From assembly GCA_046349875.1 (NCBI GenBank), contig JAXMBN010000048.1:1-38116 (forward strand): a stretch of 38,116 nucleotides of DNA, in the 5' to 3' direction. The notes below the pieces were generated by a model. It ran no database searches and was not told the DNA's origin. It saw nothing but the letters and a program-made list of their open reading frames with translations. Of the stretch, positions 8,192-16,157 are shown piece by piece (the first letter of the stretch is position 1; each line of letters starts with the position of its first letter). The DNA is from JAXMBN01 sp046349875. Its GTDB lineage: Bacteria; Planctomycetota; Planctomycetia; Pirellulales; Pirellulaceae. A program made the position numbers and the translations under genes.

Positions 8192-9325
8192 ATGAAACTC
8201 GTCAGACTTAGTGTTTTCATCACGTGCGCATTTTTCATGGTCCATGAGATTGCGATTGCACAATTTCAGCGCGGACCTCAGGTCATTTCTCCAGAGCTCA
8301 AAGAAGGTAAAGTCACCTTCCGTTTGCTGGCTCCGAATGCGAAAACGGTACGGCTAAACAGTTCGGATATGCCTGGCGTAGGGCAGGGGACCGAATTGAG
8401 CAAAGGTGACGACGGGGTGTGGAACGTATCGTTGGACGCGAAGCCCGGATACTTTAGATATACCTTTAGCGTCGATGGTTTGAACGTCGTCGATCCTCGC
8501 AACCCATCCACCAGTGAATCTGTTTCCAACGTATGGAGCCTTGTTGGAATCCCTGGTAAAGAGTGGATGGATACGAAAGATGTAGCCCACGGCGCTGTAT
8601 CAGAGGTCCACTATTTTTCGAAACCATTGAACCGTTTCCGTCGCATGCACGTTTACACGCCGCCCGGATACGAAGGAGGCGAAGGAACTTATCCAGTTCT
8701 CTATCTCTTGCATGGTGCAGGTGATAGCGACGATTCGTGGACCACCGTCGGACGCGCTTCGTTCATACTCGATAATCTGATCGCATCTGGAAAAGCGAAG
8801 CCTATGATCGTTGCGATGCCAGCTGGCCACGCAGGTGCTTTTCGATTTGGAGGCGCGACACCTGACGAGTTCTCGCAGGACTTCACCGAGGTATTGATGC
8901 CCTATATCGAAAGCCATTATCGCGTGAAAACCGATCGCTCCAGTCGAGCCATGGCAGGACTGTCCATGGGTGGAGGCCAGACCCTCAACATCGGAATTCC
9001 AAACCTTGAGAAGTTTGCTTACCTCGGCGTATTCAGTTCAGGAGTCTTCGGGATCGTTCCCAATCCCAATGCGCCTCCACGGCAGGGCCCTTCCTTTGAA
9101 GAGCAACATCAGAAGGCGCTCGATGATGCAGCCCTCAAAGATGGACTCAAACTTTTTTGGTTTGCGACTGGCAAAGAAGATTTTCTTCTGGAAACTTCTC
9201 GGGCCACCGTTGAGATGTTAAAGAAGCATGGGTTTCAAGTGACCTATGAAGAAGGTGACGGTGGTCACACTTGGATTGTTTGGCAAAACTATCTCAACAC
9301 ATTTGCCACGAAACTATTTCAGTAG
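8192..9325 (+). CDS. Secreted esterase (enterochelin esterase/CE1-like, alpha/beta-hydrolase)
   Basis: This 377-residue protein has a signal peptide (about residues 1-23, ending AIAQ). An N-terminal immunoglobulin-like/CBM48-type domain follows (RLLAPNAKTVRL ... WNVSLDAKPGYFRYTFSVDG), then an esterase domain of the Fes/FrmB/feruloyl-esterase type. The nucleophile elbow is GLSMGGG. The acid is probably the Asp in TGKEDFLL and the base the His in GGHTWIVW. Such enzymes split ester-linked sugars, feruloyl or siderophore groups in the periplasm or outside the cell. The gene stands alone between two minus-strand units. The length and domain order match planctomycete carbohydrate-active esterases; the substrate is unknown. 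Confidence 0.88.
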   Translation: MKLVRLSVFITCAFFMVHEIAIAQFQRGPQVISPELKEGKVTFRLLAPNAKTVRLNSSDMPGVGQGTELSKGDDGVWNVSLDAKPGYFRYTFSVDGLNVVDPRNPSTSESVSNVWSLVGIPGKEWMDTKDVAHGAVSEVHYFSKPLNRFRRMHVYTPPGYEGGEGTYPVLYLLHGAGDSDDSWTTVGRASFILDNLIASGKAKPMIVAMPAGHAGAFRFGGATPDEFSQDFTEVLMPYIESHYRVKTDRSSRAMAGLSMGGGQTLNIGIPNLEKFAYLGVFSSGVFGIVPNPNAPPRQGPSFEEQHQKALDDAALKDGLKLFWFATGKEDFLLETSRATVEMLKKHGFQVTYEEGDGGHTWIVWQNYLNTFATKLFQ

Positions 9326-9473
9326 ACTTGCAAGATTGTTCCTTCGGCTTGAAGGTAGCAATGCAACAAACGCTCACGCGTGGGATCCGGCGTTTGCCAG
9401 TCCCTCGCTGACATGCTGACGCTACGGAATGCGATGGAGCTTCGCACGATGTCACCTTGGCAAGACTCGCCAT

Positions 9474-11096
9474 TTAGGAATGGATGTTGAGTGCTTTGAT
9501 ACGTGAAACGAGGGTCGTAGGTTTCATACCAAGTAGTTTTGCAGCTCCGTCATCTCCATAGATCTTGCCCTTAGAGCGTTTCAACGCAGCTTGGATATTC
9601 TTTGCTTCAACATCGCGCATTTCTTTCACCGTGAGAATCCGATCCTCGGACCGTTCCGAAGAGAGCGAAGAGGTTGAAGGGCTGCTCATTCGCAGATGCT
9701 CAAACGAGAGTCGTCCTCGGTTGGAAACGATGCAAGCTCGTTCAAGTTCATGCTGCAATTCTCGGACGTTTCCGGGCCAATCATAACGCTGAAGGTCCTG
9801 AATATTGGAAAGCGAAAGCTTAAATTTGGCGTTACCAATTTGCCTCGATAGATGTTTCAGAAAGTGCTCCGCAAGCAATGGGACATCTTCAAGGCGTTTT
9901 CGAAGCGGAGGAAGCTCGAGTGGAAAAACGCTTAATCGATAGTAAAGATCCTGTCGAAACCTTCCTTCTTCCGCTTCGAGTCGCAAATTCCGGTTTGTGG
10001 CCGCGATGATCCGCACATCGACACGGCGAGTCCGTTCTTCTCCAATCCGCTCGAGCTCACCTTCTTGGAGAACACGCAAGAGCTTTGCCTGCATGTCGAG
10101 AGGGATTTCACCAATCTCATCCAAAAAAAGTGTTCCGCCATCGGCTAACTCAAATCGCCCGATCCGATCCCTAAGAGCACCCGTAAAAGAACCCTTGCTA
10201 TGTCCGAAGAACTCACTCTCATAGAGTTCGCGCGGGATCGCTGCGCAGTTGACCTTAATGAGTGGACGATTAGCGCGTCGGCTGCAACGATGAATCTCTC
10301 GTGCAACGACCTCTTTTCCAGTGCCGCTTTCCCCGAGGATGAGCACGGTACTATCGGTGTTCGCAACCAATTCGATTTGTCGCGTAACCAGGGTGATGGC
10401 CGGACTAGCGCCCACCAAGTCACCAAATGAGGAACCGACGTTGACTTCCTCGCGCAAATACTCATTCTCAACTTCAAGTCGACTCTTCAAGGCAGCGATT
10501 TCGTCGACCATGCGAGCATTGGCGATCGCAGCGGCCAGATGATCGGCGATCATCCGAAACCATTCAAAGCAGGTTGGCCCCGGCTTGGCCCTGGCGAATA
10601 GCCCAAGTACACCGAGCACCTCTCCACGATGAATTAATGGGTGCCCTGCAAAAGAATGAATCTGTTCCTGAACGATCCAAGTTGGTTCGGCAACCCATTC
10701 ATCCGCAGATCGAACATCTGCAACTTCCATCGATTGTCCCGTTGTGGCAATGCGCCCAACCTTTCTTACTCCCAATGGAAACCGCTTGAATCGACCATCC
10801 AGCCTCGACCAATCCTCTTCCTTGTGGCATATCGAGGCACCGCTACTAGCCACCAAGTGGAGACAATGGCTTCGGCTTGGACATTCTTGTTCGAAACTGC
10901 AACTTGAGCATGTCGAGGATGGCGTTGGAAGGGTAAGCCATATCCGGGCGAGGGCAACGTTCGGGTTGGAGGCCAAACGGGCGACAGCAAGAGGAAGCAA
11001 GTCACTCAGTACATGGTGCCCTGCCAATTCCAGCAACATCCCTTTCGGATCTTGAAGTAGGCCTTCTCGTTTCAAATTCGGATCAGTGCTTGCCAT
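9474..11096 (-). CDS. Sigma-54-dependent activator with GAF and Fis-type HTH domains
   Basis: This 540-residue enhancer-binding protein has three parts. A GAF sensor region (about residues 30-215) carries the cysteine cluster C63-x2-C66-x5-C72-x5-C78, as in FhlA-like planctomycete regulators. The AAA+ domain has Walker A GESGTGKE, the sigma-54 contact loop GSFTGA (Ser replaces the usual Ala of GAFTGA), Walker B TLFLDEIGEI and the sensor region RIIAATNR. A C-terminal Fis-type helix-turn-helix ends KPTTLVSRIKAL. ATG 11096 is preferred over in-frame codons reaching back to 11312, because that stretch is not protein-like and overlaps the operator repeats. The four cysteines could hold a metal or sense redox or electrophiles. 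It is divergent from the AhpD-like gene, which it very probably activates. Confidence 0.92.
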   Translation of the reverse strand: MASTDPNLKREGLLQDPKGMLLELAGHHVLSDLLPLAVARLASNPNVALARIWLTLPTPSSTCSSCSFEQECPSRSHCLHLVASSGASICHKEEDWSRLDGRFKRFPLGVRKVGRIATTGQSMEVADVRSADEWVAEPTWIVQEQIHSFAGHPLIHRGEVLGVLGLFARAKPGPTCFEWFRMIADHLAAAIANARMVDEIAALKSRLEVENEYLREEVNVGSSFGDLVGASPAITLVTRQIELVANTDSTVLILGESGTGKEVVAREIHRCSRRANRPLIKVNCAAIPRELYESEFFGHSKGSFTGALRDRIGRFELADGGTLFLDEIGEIPLDMQAKLLRVLQEGELERIGEERTRRVDVRIIAATNRNLRLEAEEGRFRQDLYYRLSVFPLELPPLRKRLEDVPLLAEHFLKHLSRQIGNAKFKLSLSNIQDLQRYDWPGNVRELQHELERACIVSNRGRLSFEHLRMSSPSTSSLSSERSEDRILTVKEMRDVEAKNIQAALKRSKGKIYGDDGAAKLLGMKPTTLVSRIKALNIHS

Positions 11097-11115
11097 GAAC
11101 CAAGCATAGCGTTTT

Positions 11116-11175
11116 TTCGTTGCCACGGCAACGAATTTTCGTCGCACAACGAAATTTCGCTGCCATGACAACCGC
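11116..11175. promoter_or_regulatory. Three tandem operator-like repeats (putative enhancer sites)
   Basis: Site 1 (11116-11135) is TTCGTTGCCACGGCAACGAA, a 9-bp perfect inverted repeat around AC. Site 2 starts at 11138 (TTCGTCGCACAACGAA) and site 3 at 11156 (TTCGCTGCCATGACAACC); both are diverged copies. The starts lie 22 and 18 bases apart. The array sits 20 bases before the activator ATG and about 50-110 bases before the -24 element facing the other way. That is where enhancer-binding proteins commonly bind, and it could also allow autorepression. Binding by the adjacent regulator is inferred. Confidence 0.65.
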
Positions 11176-11226
11176 CGCCAAAAAGCCGTAAGCCTATGAC
11201 AAACAACTTGAAGAACACCGTCCAAT

Positions 11227-11241
11227 TGGCACAACAATTGA
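11227..11241 (+). promoter_or_regulatory. Putative sigma-54 (-24/-12) promoter
   Basis: TGGCAC-N5-TTGA matches the sigma-54 consensus TGGCAC-N5-TTGC except for the last base, where GA replaces the usual GC. It lies about 70 bases before the AhpD-like start codon and downstream of the three operator-like repeats, next to a sigma-54 activator gene. The combined context makes it credible despite the one mismatch. Confidence 0.65.
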
Positions 11242-11310
11242 ATTAGGAGCTCTTTCAATGTGGCAGCCATTCTGGACCACAAAAGAAAACATCTCTTAAG
11301 GAACGTGAAC

Positions 11311-11901
11311 ATGACCCGAATTCAAACCGTTGCACCTGAGCAAGCCACTGGAAAAGCCAAAGAACTGTTGAACGCCGTAAACGGAAAGCTTGGGTTGGTA
11401 CCCAACATGATGCGAGCAATGGCGAATGCCCCTGCCGTGCTCGATGCTTACCTTGCCTTTAGCTCTTCGTTAGGCAAGGGCTCGCTATCACCCAAGCAGC
11501 GAGAGCAAATCGCTCTGACTGTCGCTCAACGCAATGGCTGCGATTACTGCCTCGCTGCTCACTCGGCCATCGGCAAGATGGTAGGTCTGACAGAGGAGCA
11601 GATCCGCGACAGCCGACAGTCCAATGCGATTGATACGGCAACCGATGTGGTACTCAAGCTTGCTGATCGATTGGTCGTGAATCAAGGACGACTCAACGAT
11701 GCGGATTGGACTGGCTTGCGAAGCGCCGGAATGGACGATGCAACGATTGCTGAGGTAGTCGCAAATGTGGCCCTCAACATCTTCACGAACTACTTCAATC
11801 ATGTTGCGGAAACCGAAGTGGATTTTCCGAAGGCGACTCCACTCCCTGTTGAATCGCAATCTTGTAGCTCCCAAGGCACTTGCTGTTCCACACACTCGTG
11901 A
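11311..11901 (+). CDS. AhpD-like / carboxymuconolactone decarboxylase-family protein
   Basis: This 196-residue protein contains the family active site GCDYCLAAHSAIGK (CxxC followed by His) at about residues 74-87, preceded by PNMMRAMANAP and SPKQREQIAL. AhpD-type members use the CxxC pair in peroxidase or disulfide chemistry; others are decarboxylases. The C terminus is cysteine-rich (CSSQGTCCSTHS), which is unusual and could bind metal or form extra disulfides. ATG 11311 is chosen because AAGGA precedes it; an upstream in-frame GTG at 11260 would lie close to the predicted transcription start. It is the first gene of the sigma-54-controlled set, with the DUF1348 gene 41 bases downstream. Confidence 0.88.
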   Translation: MTRIQTVAPEQATGKAKELLNAVNGKLGLVPNMMRAMANAPAVLDAYLAFSSSLGKGSLSPKQREQIALTVAQRNGCDYCLAAHSAIGKMVGLTEEQIRDSRQSNAIDTATDVVLKLADRLVVNQGRLNDADWTGLRSAGMDDATIAEVVANVALNIFTNYFNHVAETEVDFPKATPLPVESQSCSSQGTCCSTHS

Positions 11902-11942
11902 TCGACTCCAAGATCCCATCAACCTCCAACAAAGTGATCGTC

Positions 11943-12413
11943 ATGAACTCTGTATCACCGCTGTGCCCGCCCTTCAATCTTGAAACGGCAATGGCGAAAG
12001 TTCGCGCCGCCGAGAACGTTTGGAATTCGCGCGATCCTCACCGAGTCTCGCTTTCCTATACCGAAGATTCGGTTTGGAGAAATCGTGACATCTTCCTTCG
12101 AGGAAGGGCCGAGATTATCGAGTTCCTTTCGAACAAATGGGTTCGCGAACATGACTATCGGCTCGTCAAAGAATTGTGGGCGTTTGGTGACAACCGCATT
12201 GCCGTTCGATTTCAGTACGAATGGCACGATGACCACTCGCAGTGGTTCCGCAGTTACGGAAACGAACTTTGGGAGTTTGAAAGCAATGGGCTCATGCGAC
12301 GCCGCGAGGCGAGCATCAATGACGTAGCCATTCCCTCAGATCAACGCCGCTTTCACTGGAAGGCTCCGGGCCATCGCCCGGAGTTTCACCCAGGTATCAG
12401 CGACGTTGCGTAA
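11943..12413 (+). CDS. DUF1348 / NTF2-like protein
   Basis: This 156-residue protein is typical for the family. It has AMAKVRAAENVWNSRDPHRVSLSYTED split over two helices, then SVWRNRD, NKWVREHDYRLVKELW, RFQYEWHD and GNELWEFESNGLMRRREASIND. DUF1348 proteins adopt the NTF2/SnoaL cone fold, which often binds small hydrophobic ligands; no biochemical role is established that I can name. The ATG at 11943 removes 21 upstream codons that overlap the preceding gene and lack family similarity. It sits between the AhpD-like and hydrolase genes in the same direction and is probably cotranscribed. Confidence 0.88.
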   Translation: MNSVSPLCPPFNLETAMAKVRAAENVWNSRDPHRVSLSYTEDSVWRNRDIFLRGRAEIIEFLSNKWVREHDYRLVKELWAFGDNRIAVRFQYEWHDDHSQWFRSYGNELWEFESNGLMRRREASINDVAIPSDQRRFHWKAPGHRPEFHPGISDVA

Positions 12414-12485
12414 TGTTGAACCTTCTTGTTGCAAAGCAACACTTCCATCAATCCATTTTCATTCTAAACGCAGGAAAAAAGCATC

Positions 12486-13472
12486 ATGCGAAACCTTTCT
12501 CCATCCATGGGTTTGTTCATCGCGAGCATTCTCGTCAGTCATGCTTCTCTATCTTCGAGACTGCTTGCACAGTCACCAACATCAACGAAGGCAACCGAAA
12601 CTCAAGTCATTCATCACAAAACGCAAAAAGTTGATGGATTGGAGATTTTCTACCGCGAAGCAGGTCCTCAATCTGCCCCAACGATCGTTTTGCTGCATGG
12701 ATTCCCAACCAGCTCGCAAATGTTTCGCAATCTCATTCCCAAGCTAGCGGACAAGTATCATGTGATCGCGCCCGACTATCCTGGATTCGGGCAAAGCTCA
12801 ATGCCCAAGCAGACCGAATTCGAATACAGTTTCGATCGACTAGCAACGGTTGTCGATCATTTACTCGAGAAACTCAAGGTGCAGTCCTATGTGCTTTATG
12901 TACAAGACTACGGTGCTCCCATTGGATACCGAATTGCGTCAGCTCATCCAGAACGCGTCCGCGGATTAATCGTCCAAAATGGGAACGCGTACGATGAAGG
13001 TTTGGACAATGATTTCTGGAAGCCCATCAAAGACTACTGGAAGAATCCCAAGGACACTTCCAAGCGTGAAGCATTGCGAGGGTTACTCAGCTACGACGCG
13101 ACCAAATGGCAATACACGCATGGAGTACCAGATGTCGAACGCATCAGTCCCGATGGGCCAGCTCATGATCAATTTTTGCTTGAGCGTGAGGGCAATAAGG
13201 ACATTCAGTTGGATCTATTTCTAAGCTACGGTAGTAATCCACCGCTCTACCCAAAATGGCAAGAGTACTTTCGAACGCATCAACCACCGATGCTTATCGT
13301 TTGGGGAAAGAACGATCAGATTTTCCCAGCCGCAGGCGCCGAACCATACCGCCGCGATCTTAAGAATATCGATTTCCATTTGCTTGATGCAGGCCACTTT
13401 GCCCTCGAGTCCAACGGAAACGAGATCGCGAATCATATTCTCGCATTCTTAAACAAAGCGAATTTAAAATAG
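12486..13472 (+). CDS. Exported alpha/beta-hydrolase with an Asp nucleophile (haloalkane dehalogenase-like)
   Basis: This 328-residue protein has an N-terminal hydrophobic signal (about residues 1-29) followed by a classical alpha/beta-hydrolase. The oxyanion-hole motif is LLHGFPTSSQMF and the nucleophile elbow is YVQDYGAPIGY, with Asp instead of Ser. The acid is in WGKNDQIF and the histidine in DAGHFALE. An Asp nucleophile is typical of haloalkane dehalogenases and epoxide hydrolases, so the substrate may be an epoxide, alkyl halide or another electrophile. AGGAAAAAAG lies before the ATG. It follows the DUF1348 gene by 72 bases. Export of a member of this set is odd, because the two preceding proteins look cytoplasmic. 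Confidence 0.88.
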   Translation: MRNLSPSMGLFIASILVSHASLSSRLLAQSPTSTKATETQVIHHKTQKVDGLEIFYREAGPQSAPTIVLLHGFPTSSQMFRNLIPKLADKYHVIAPDYPGFGQSSMPKQTEFEYSFDRLATVVDHLLEKLKVQSYVLYVQDYGAPIGYRIASAHPERVRGLIVQNGNAYDEGLDNDFWKPIKDYWKNPKDTSKREALRGLLSYDATKWQYTHGVPDVERISPDGPAHDQFLLEREGNKDIQLDLFLSYGSNPPLYPKWQEYFRTHQPPMLIVWGKNDQIFPAAGAEPYRRDLKNIDFHLLDAGHFALESNGNEIANHILAFLNKANLK

Positions 13473-13489
13473 CCCTAAAGCATCTCACG

Positions 13490-13524
13490 GCACATTCGCC
13501 CTCGAATTTCAAGGGCGAATGTGC
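13490..13524. terminator. 13-bp perfect stem-loop between the hydrolase and PNPOx-like genes
   Basis: GCACATTCGCCCT (13490-13502) and AGGGCGAATGTGC (13512-13524) pair perfectly around a 9-base loop. No U-tract follows on either strand, so it may be a partial terminator, an RNA-stability element or a processing site rather than a full intrinsic terminator. It starts 17 bases after the hydrolase stop and ends 26 bases before the PNPOx-like ATG. Confidence 0.6.
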
Positions 13525-13550
13525 TTACCGATGCAAAGCGAGTGATCCAA

Positions 13551-14180
13551 ATGGCCGAGCGACGACCGACGAGTGATATCGCATTCACGCCCGCTGTCAA
13601 AGCGATTCAAACTGCAAAAGGTTCACGACCAAGCTATGCTCGGATGGAATCGCGAGGTGGTTGGCAGGTTGATATTACACCGGACTTTGCAGACTTCATT
13701 GCGAACCTTGATATGTTCTACTTGGGAACCGCCAATAGCGACGGGCAACCCTACATACAGTATCGAGGTGGTCCCAAAGGTTTTCTGAAAGTCATCGACG
13801 AACGAACACTAGGGTTTGCCGATTTTGGTGGGAATCGCCAGTATATTTCTGTGGGAAATCTATCGGAGAATCCGAAAGCTTTTCTATTCCTCATGGACTA
13901 TGTCGATCAGCAGCGAATCAAGGTGTGGGGTACTGCCAAGTCGATCGAGGGAGACGCTAACTTGGTCGAACGCCTCAAGGATTCCAGCTACGACAACGGC
14001 AAAGCGGAACGCGTAATACTTTTCCATGTCGAAGCATGGGACGTCAATTGCCCACAGCACATCCATCGTCGTATCCCCGCGACCGAGGTTTCATCAATCG
14101 TTAGTTCTTTGCAGGATGAGATACAGTCATTGCAAAATCAAGTGGCCGAACTGAAGCGAGAAATTAGTAATCGAACCTGA
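13551..14180 (+). CDS. Pyridoxamine 5'-phosphate oxidase-like flavin-binding protein
   Basis: This 209-residue protein belongs to the large PNPOx-like split-barrel group that binds FMN. It has AERRPTSDIAFTPAVKAIQ, DMFYLGTANSDGQPYIQ, RGGPKGFLKVIDERTLGF and GNRQYISVGNL, then FLMDY and RIKVWGTAK. The last 30 residues form a short coiled coil (SSLQDEIQSLQNQVAELKRE). ATG 13551 is preferred to the GTG at 13521, which lies inside the stem-loop and lacks family similarity. It is the last gene of the set that starts with the AhpD-like gene. Homologous genes are often found beside AhpD-like and DUF1348 genes, but the reaction is unknown. Confidence 0.85.
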   Translation: MAERRPTSDIAFTPAVKAIQTAKGSRPSYARMESRGGWQVDITPDFADFIANLDMFYLGTANSDGQPYIQYRGGPKGFLKVIDERTLGFADFGGNRQYISVGNLSENPKAFLFLMDYVDQQRIKVWGTAKSIEGDANLVERLKDSSYDNGKAERVILFHVEAWDVNCPQHIHRRIPATEVSSIVSSLQDEIQSLQNQVAELKREISNRT

Positions 14181-14210
14181 TTTGCGCTCTGAGTCTCAAA
14201 CGGCAAGCAC

Positions 14211-14402
14211 TCACAAATTTCGAAGACAATGGGCAAAAAGATGTGGGGCAAAAAAATGATGAACTCAGACGACATGTACTATTTCCGGCCTTCTCATGAT
14301 TCAAAAACATCTCAGCAAATCAATCGAACAAATCTATTAGCCATTGCGACCACTGCATCAAATTGTCTTTCATCTTTTTGCCCTACATTTTTTTGCCCTA
14401 CA
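14211..14402. repeat. Palindromic GGGCAAAAA repeat element, copy A
   Basis: The element begins TCACAAATTTCGAAGACA and contains two tandem GGGCAAAAA(G/A)ATG units (14231-14258). It ends with two inverted units, CATCTTTTTGCCC at 14371-14383 and CATTTTTTTGCCC at 14386-14398, so it can fold into a long hairpin. The core holds a conserved GACGACATGTACTATTTCC. It matches copy B 280 bases downstream. The small ORFs inside look spurious. Confidence 0.75.
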
Positions 14403-14490
14403 TCTTCCGCTCATCATGCCGTCCTGCGTTAGCGATCTAGCTGACTGACTCAGGCCGAATGCCAGGGCATAAACAGCATTCACTGAAGAA

Positions 14491-14702
14491 TCACAAATTT
14501 CGAAGACATAGGGCAAAAATATGTGGGGCAAAAAAATGATGACCGAAGACGACATGTACTATTTCCGGCCATCTCATGATTCAAAAATATCTCAGCGCCG
14601 GGTTCGGGCTGGTCCTAGGCTTGGTGATGCGGTGGCAAATCAATCGAACAAATCTAGTAACCAGTACGATCACTGCAGCTTTTTGCCCACCTTCTTTTGC
14701 CA
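14491..14702. repeat. Palindromic GGGCAAAAA repeat element, copy B
   Basis: This copy has the same start as copy A (TCACAAATTTCGAAGACA) and the same tandem GGGCAAAAA units and core, including ATCTCATGATTCAAAAA. It carries about 40 extra bases in the middle (near 14595-14635) that copy A lacks, and a shorter right arm (CTTTTTGCCC and CTTTTGCC). The shared part strongly suggests a dispersed repeat family, possibly MITE- or REP-like. No transposase is nearby. Confidence 0.75.
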
Positions 14703-14978
14703 TCGTGATGGGTTACTCAAATGATCGATTTCGCATCGGCTGAGTTGGACTCGTCTTTCTGCTCGAGTGATGAAATCCTTACTTCGCTCACACTCTCTCG
14801 TCCCATCGAACTACCGTTTATCGCATCGAGCTTGGGATGAATGAGAGGGAAGAAACCAGGATATTTTCGTTTGCAGTAAACCGAAACACGTCGGTTTTCG
14901 CGTTTTGTTGCCGACCTGGATCAGCAACATCATCATCGATTGCGGGTTCGATCTCCAACATCATCGGAGAGGGATCGC

Positions 14979-16013
14979 TTACTGGGCACGTACGAATGGC
15001 ATGCCGCTGTCGGGAACACCATCGAGCTTGAAGGTGAAGTTGGAACCGTTGCCAGTCCAAGTGCCAGCCATTTGCTGAAGGTCGCTGGATCGAACGAGCA
15101 CCAATCGCTCTCCATCCAATCGATACTGTCCTTCCAAACGTGATTCCTTACCTTCTTTGATGACGATCCACACAAACGTATTGTTAGGCTGAAGAACCAG
15201 TTTGACCATTTGATTCCCATTCATGTTTACAACCCAAGTACCAAAGTGGTTTGGTGGAATCTGGGTCGCTGTTGGAATGCCTGGCATCGTCTCGGCGTTT
15301 CCATTAGCCCCTCCGAATGAACTTAGAATTTGGAGAGCTGTTAGTCCACTATTATCGCCGGGGACATTGCCTTGCATGGCCATGTTGGCACCGCTTGCCA
15401 TTTCGGGACCAGCTTGGTTACCAGCAGGCATTCCATTGTTCTGATTGGGCATCGATGCTTGCCCGGGAAACATACCTTGGGCCTGATTAGGCTGCATCTG
15501 AGCTTGCATGTTCATTCCGTTGCTAGGAGCATTGCTTCCATTGCTGGGCATTGGCATACCATTGTTCGCCATTGGCATACCGTTATTTTGAACGTTAGGA
15601 ATCTGACCTGGGTTCACGGGAGCCGATACTGGCTGTTTGGCGTAAGGACCTGATGGATTGGCTTGATTAGGTACAGGTTGTCCAGGGAAACCTGGATTGG
15701 GCTGACCGGCTGGAGCTGCATTGGAAGGGAAGGGTTGAGGCTGTCCAGGCTGTTGATGCACAACGGGAACGGAATTGGGATCTTGGTAGATGACAGGGGA
15801 AGGCGATTCATAGCCACTTGGAAACGATTGCTGATAGGGAGCAGAGTATTGGCGTTGAAACTGAGGAGCCGAAGGCTGAATATGGAAGTGGCCGATACTG
15901 ATGCCTCCACCTCCCACAGAGATCCTTCCATGTCTTCCACAGCCATCGGCTTGAACGGATTGGTAGGAAGAAGCGGCAACCATCAGAGCGAGCAATTTGT
16001 ATCGAAGTTTCAT
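14979..16013 (-). CDS. Secreted Asn/Pro/Gln/Met-rich protein with a C-terminal lipocalin-like domain
   Basis: This 344-residue protein has a signal peptide (MKLRYKLLALMVAASSYQSVQA). A low-complexity region of about 200 residues follows, rich in Pro, Gln, Asn, Gly and Met, with repeats such as NNGMPM. The C-terminal domain of about 85 residues (FGTWVVNMNG ... LVLQPNNTFVWIV ... GQYRLDGERLVLV ... GNGSNFTFKL) looks lipocalin-like. A related C-terminal domain ends the 17504-18439 protein. A long flexible linker plus a small barrel suggests a periplasmic or surface binding protein. A TGTAACA-type promoter lies about 70 bases upstream. I know no function for the family. Confidence 0.82.
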   Translation of the reverse strand: MKLRYKLLALMVAASSYQSVQADGCGRHGRISVGGGGISIGHFHIQPSAPQFQRQYSAPYQQSFPSGYESPSPVIYQDPNSVPVVHQQPGQPQPFPSNAAPAGQPNPGFPGQPVPNQANPSGPYAKQPVSAPVNPGQIPNVQNNGMPMANNGMPMPSNGSNAPSNGMNMQAQMQPNQAQGMFPGQASMPNQNNGMPAGNQAGPEMASGANMAMQGNVPGDNSGLTALQILSSFGGANGNAETMPGIPTATQIPPNHFGTWVVNMNGNQMVKLVLQPNNTFVWIVIKEGKESRLEGQYRLDGERLVLVRSSDLQQMAGTWTGNGSNFTFKLDGVPDSGMPFVRAQ

Positions 16014-16081
16014 GATCCATTTCCTTACTGGGTTCGTTTTGCGACAGGTGGTTTTGAGCTTTCAAGCTCGGTTAGTTCATT

Positions 16082-16108
16082 AAGCGGATGTTGGAGGGAG
16101 GTGTTACA
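16082..16108 (-). promoter_or_regulatory. Shared ECF-like promoter, copy 1
   Basis: On the minus strand this reads TGTAACA-N13-TCCGCTT. The same two blocks with exactly 13 bases between occur before 17342 and 18439, and a near match precedes 18745. The layout resembles ECF-sigma promoters such as those of Bacillus sigma-X (TGTAAC, 17 bases, CGAC). The element is 69 bases before the start codon of the lipocalin-like gene at 16013. Confidence 0.7.
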
Positions 16109-16157
16109 AGAAATTTTTAGAAAGTTCTTTGGCGGAAGATCGAGGCAGAAGGATGCC

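Noticed and set aside
11116..11175. NorR-type nitric oxide operator
   Set aside because: The sites do not follow the GT-N7-AC pattern, and no nitric oxide reductase gene is nearby.
14229..14724. Small ORFs reading MGKKMWGKKMM and similar
   Set aside because: They arise from the repeated GGGCAAAAAGATG units in two repeat copies, occur in several frames and resemble no protein family.
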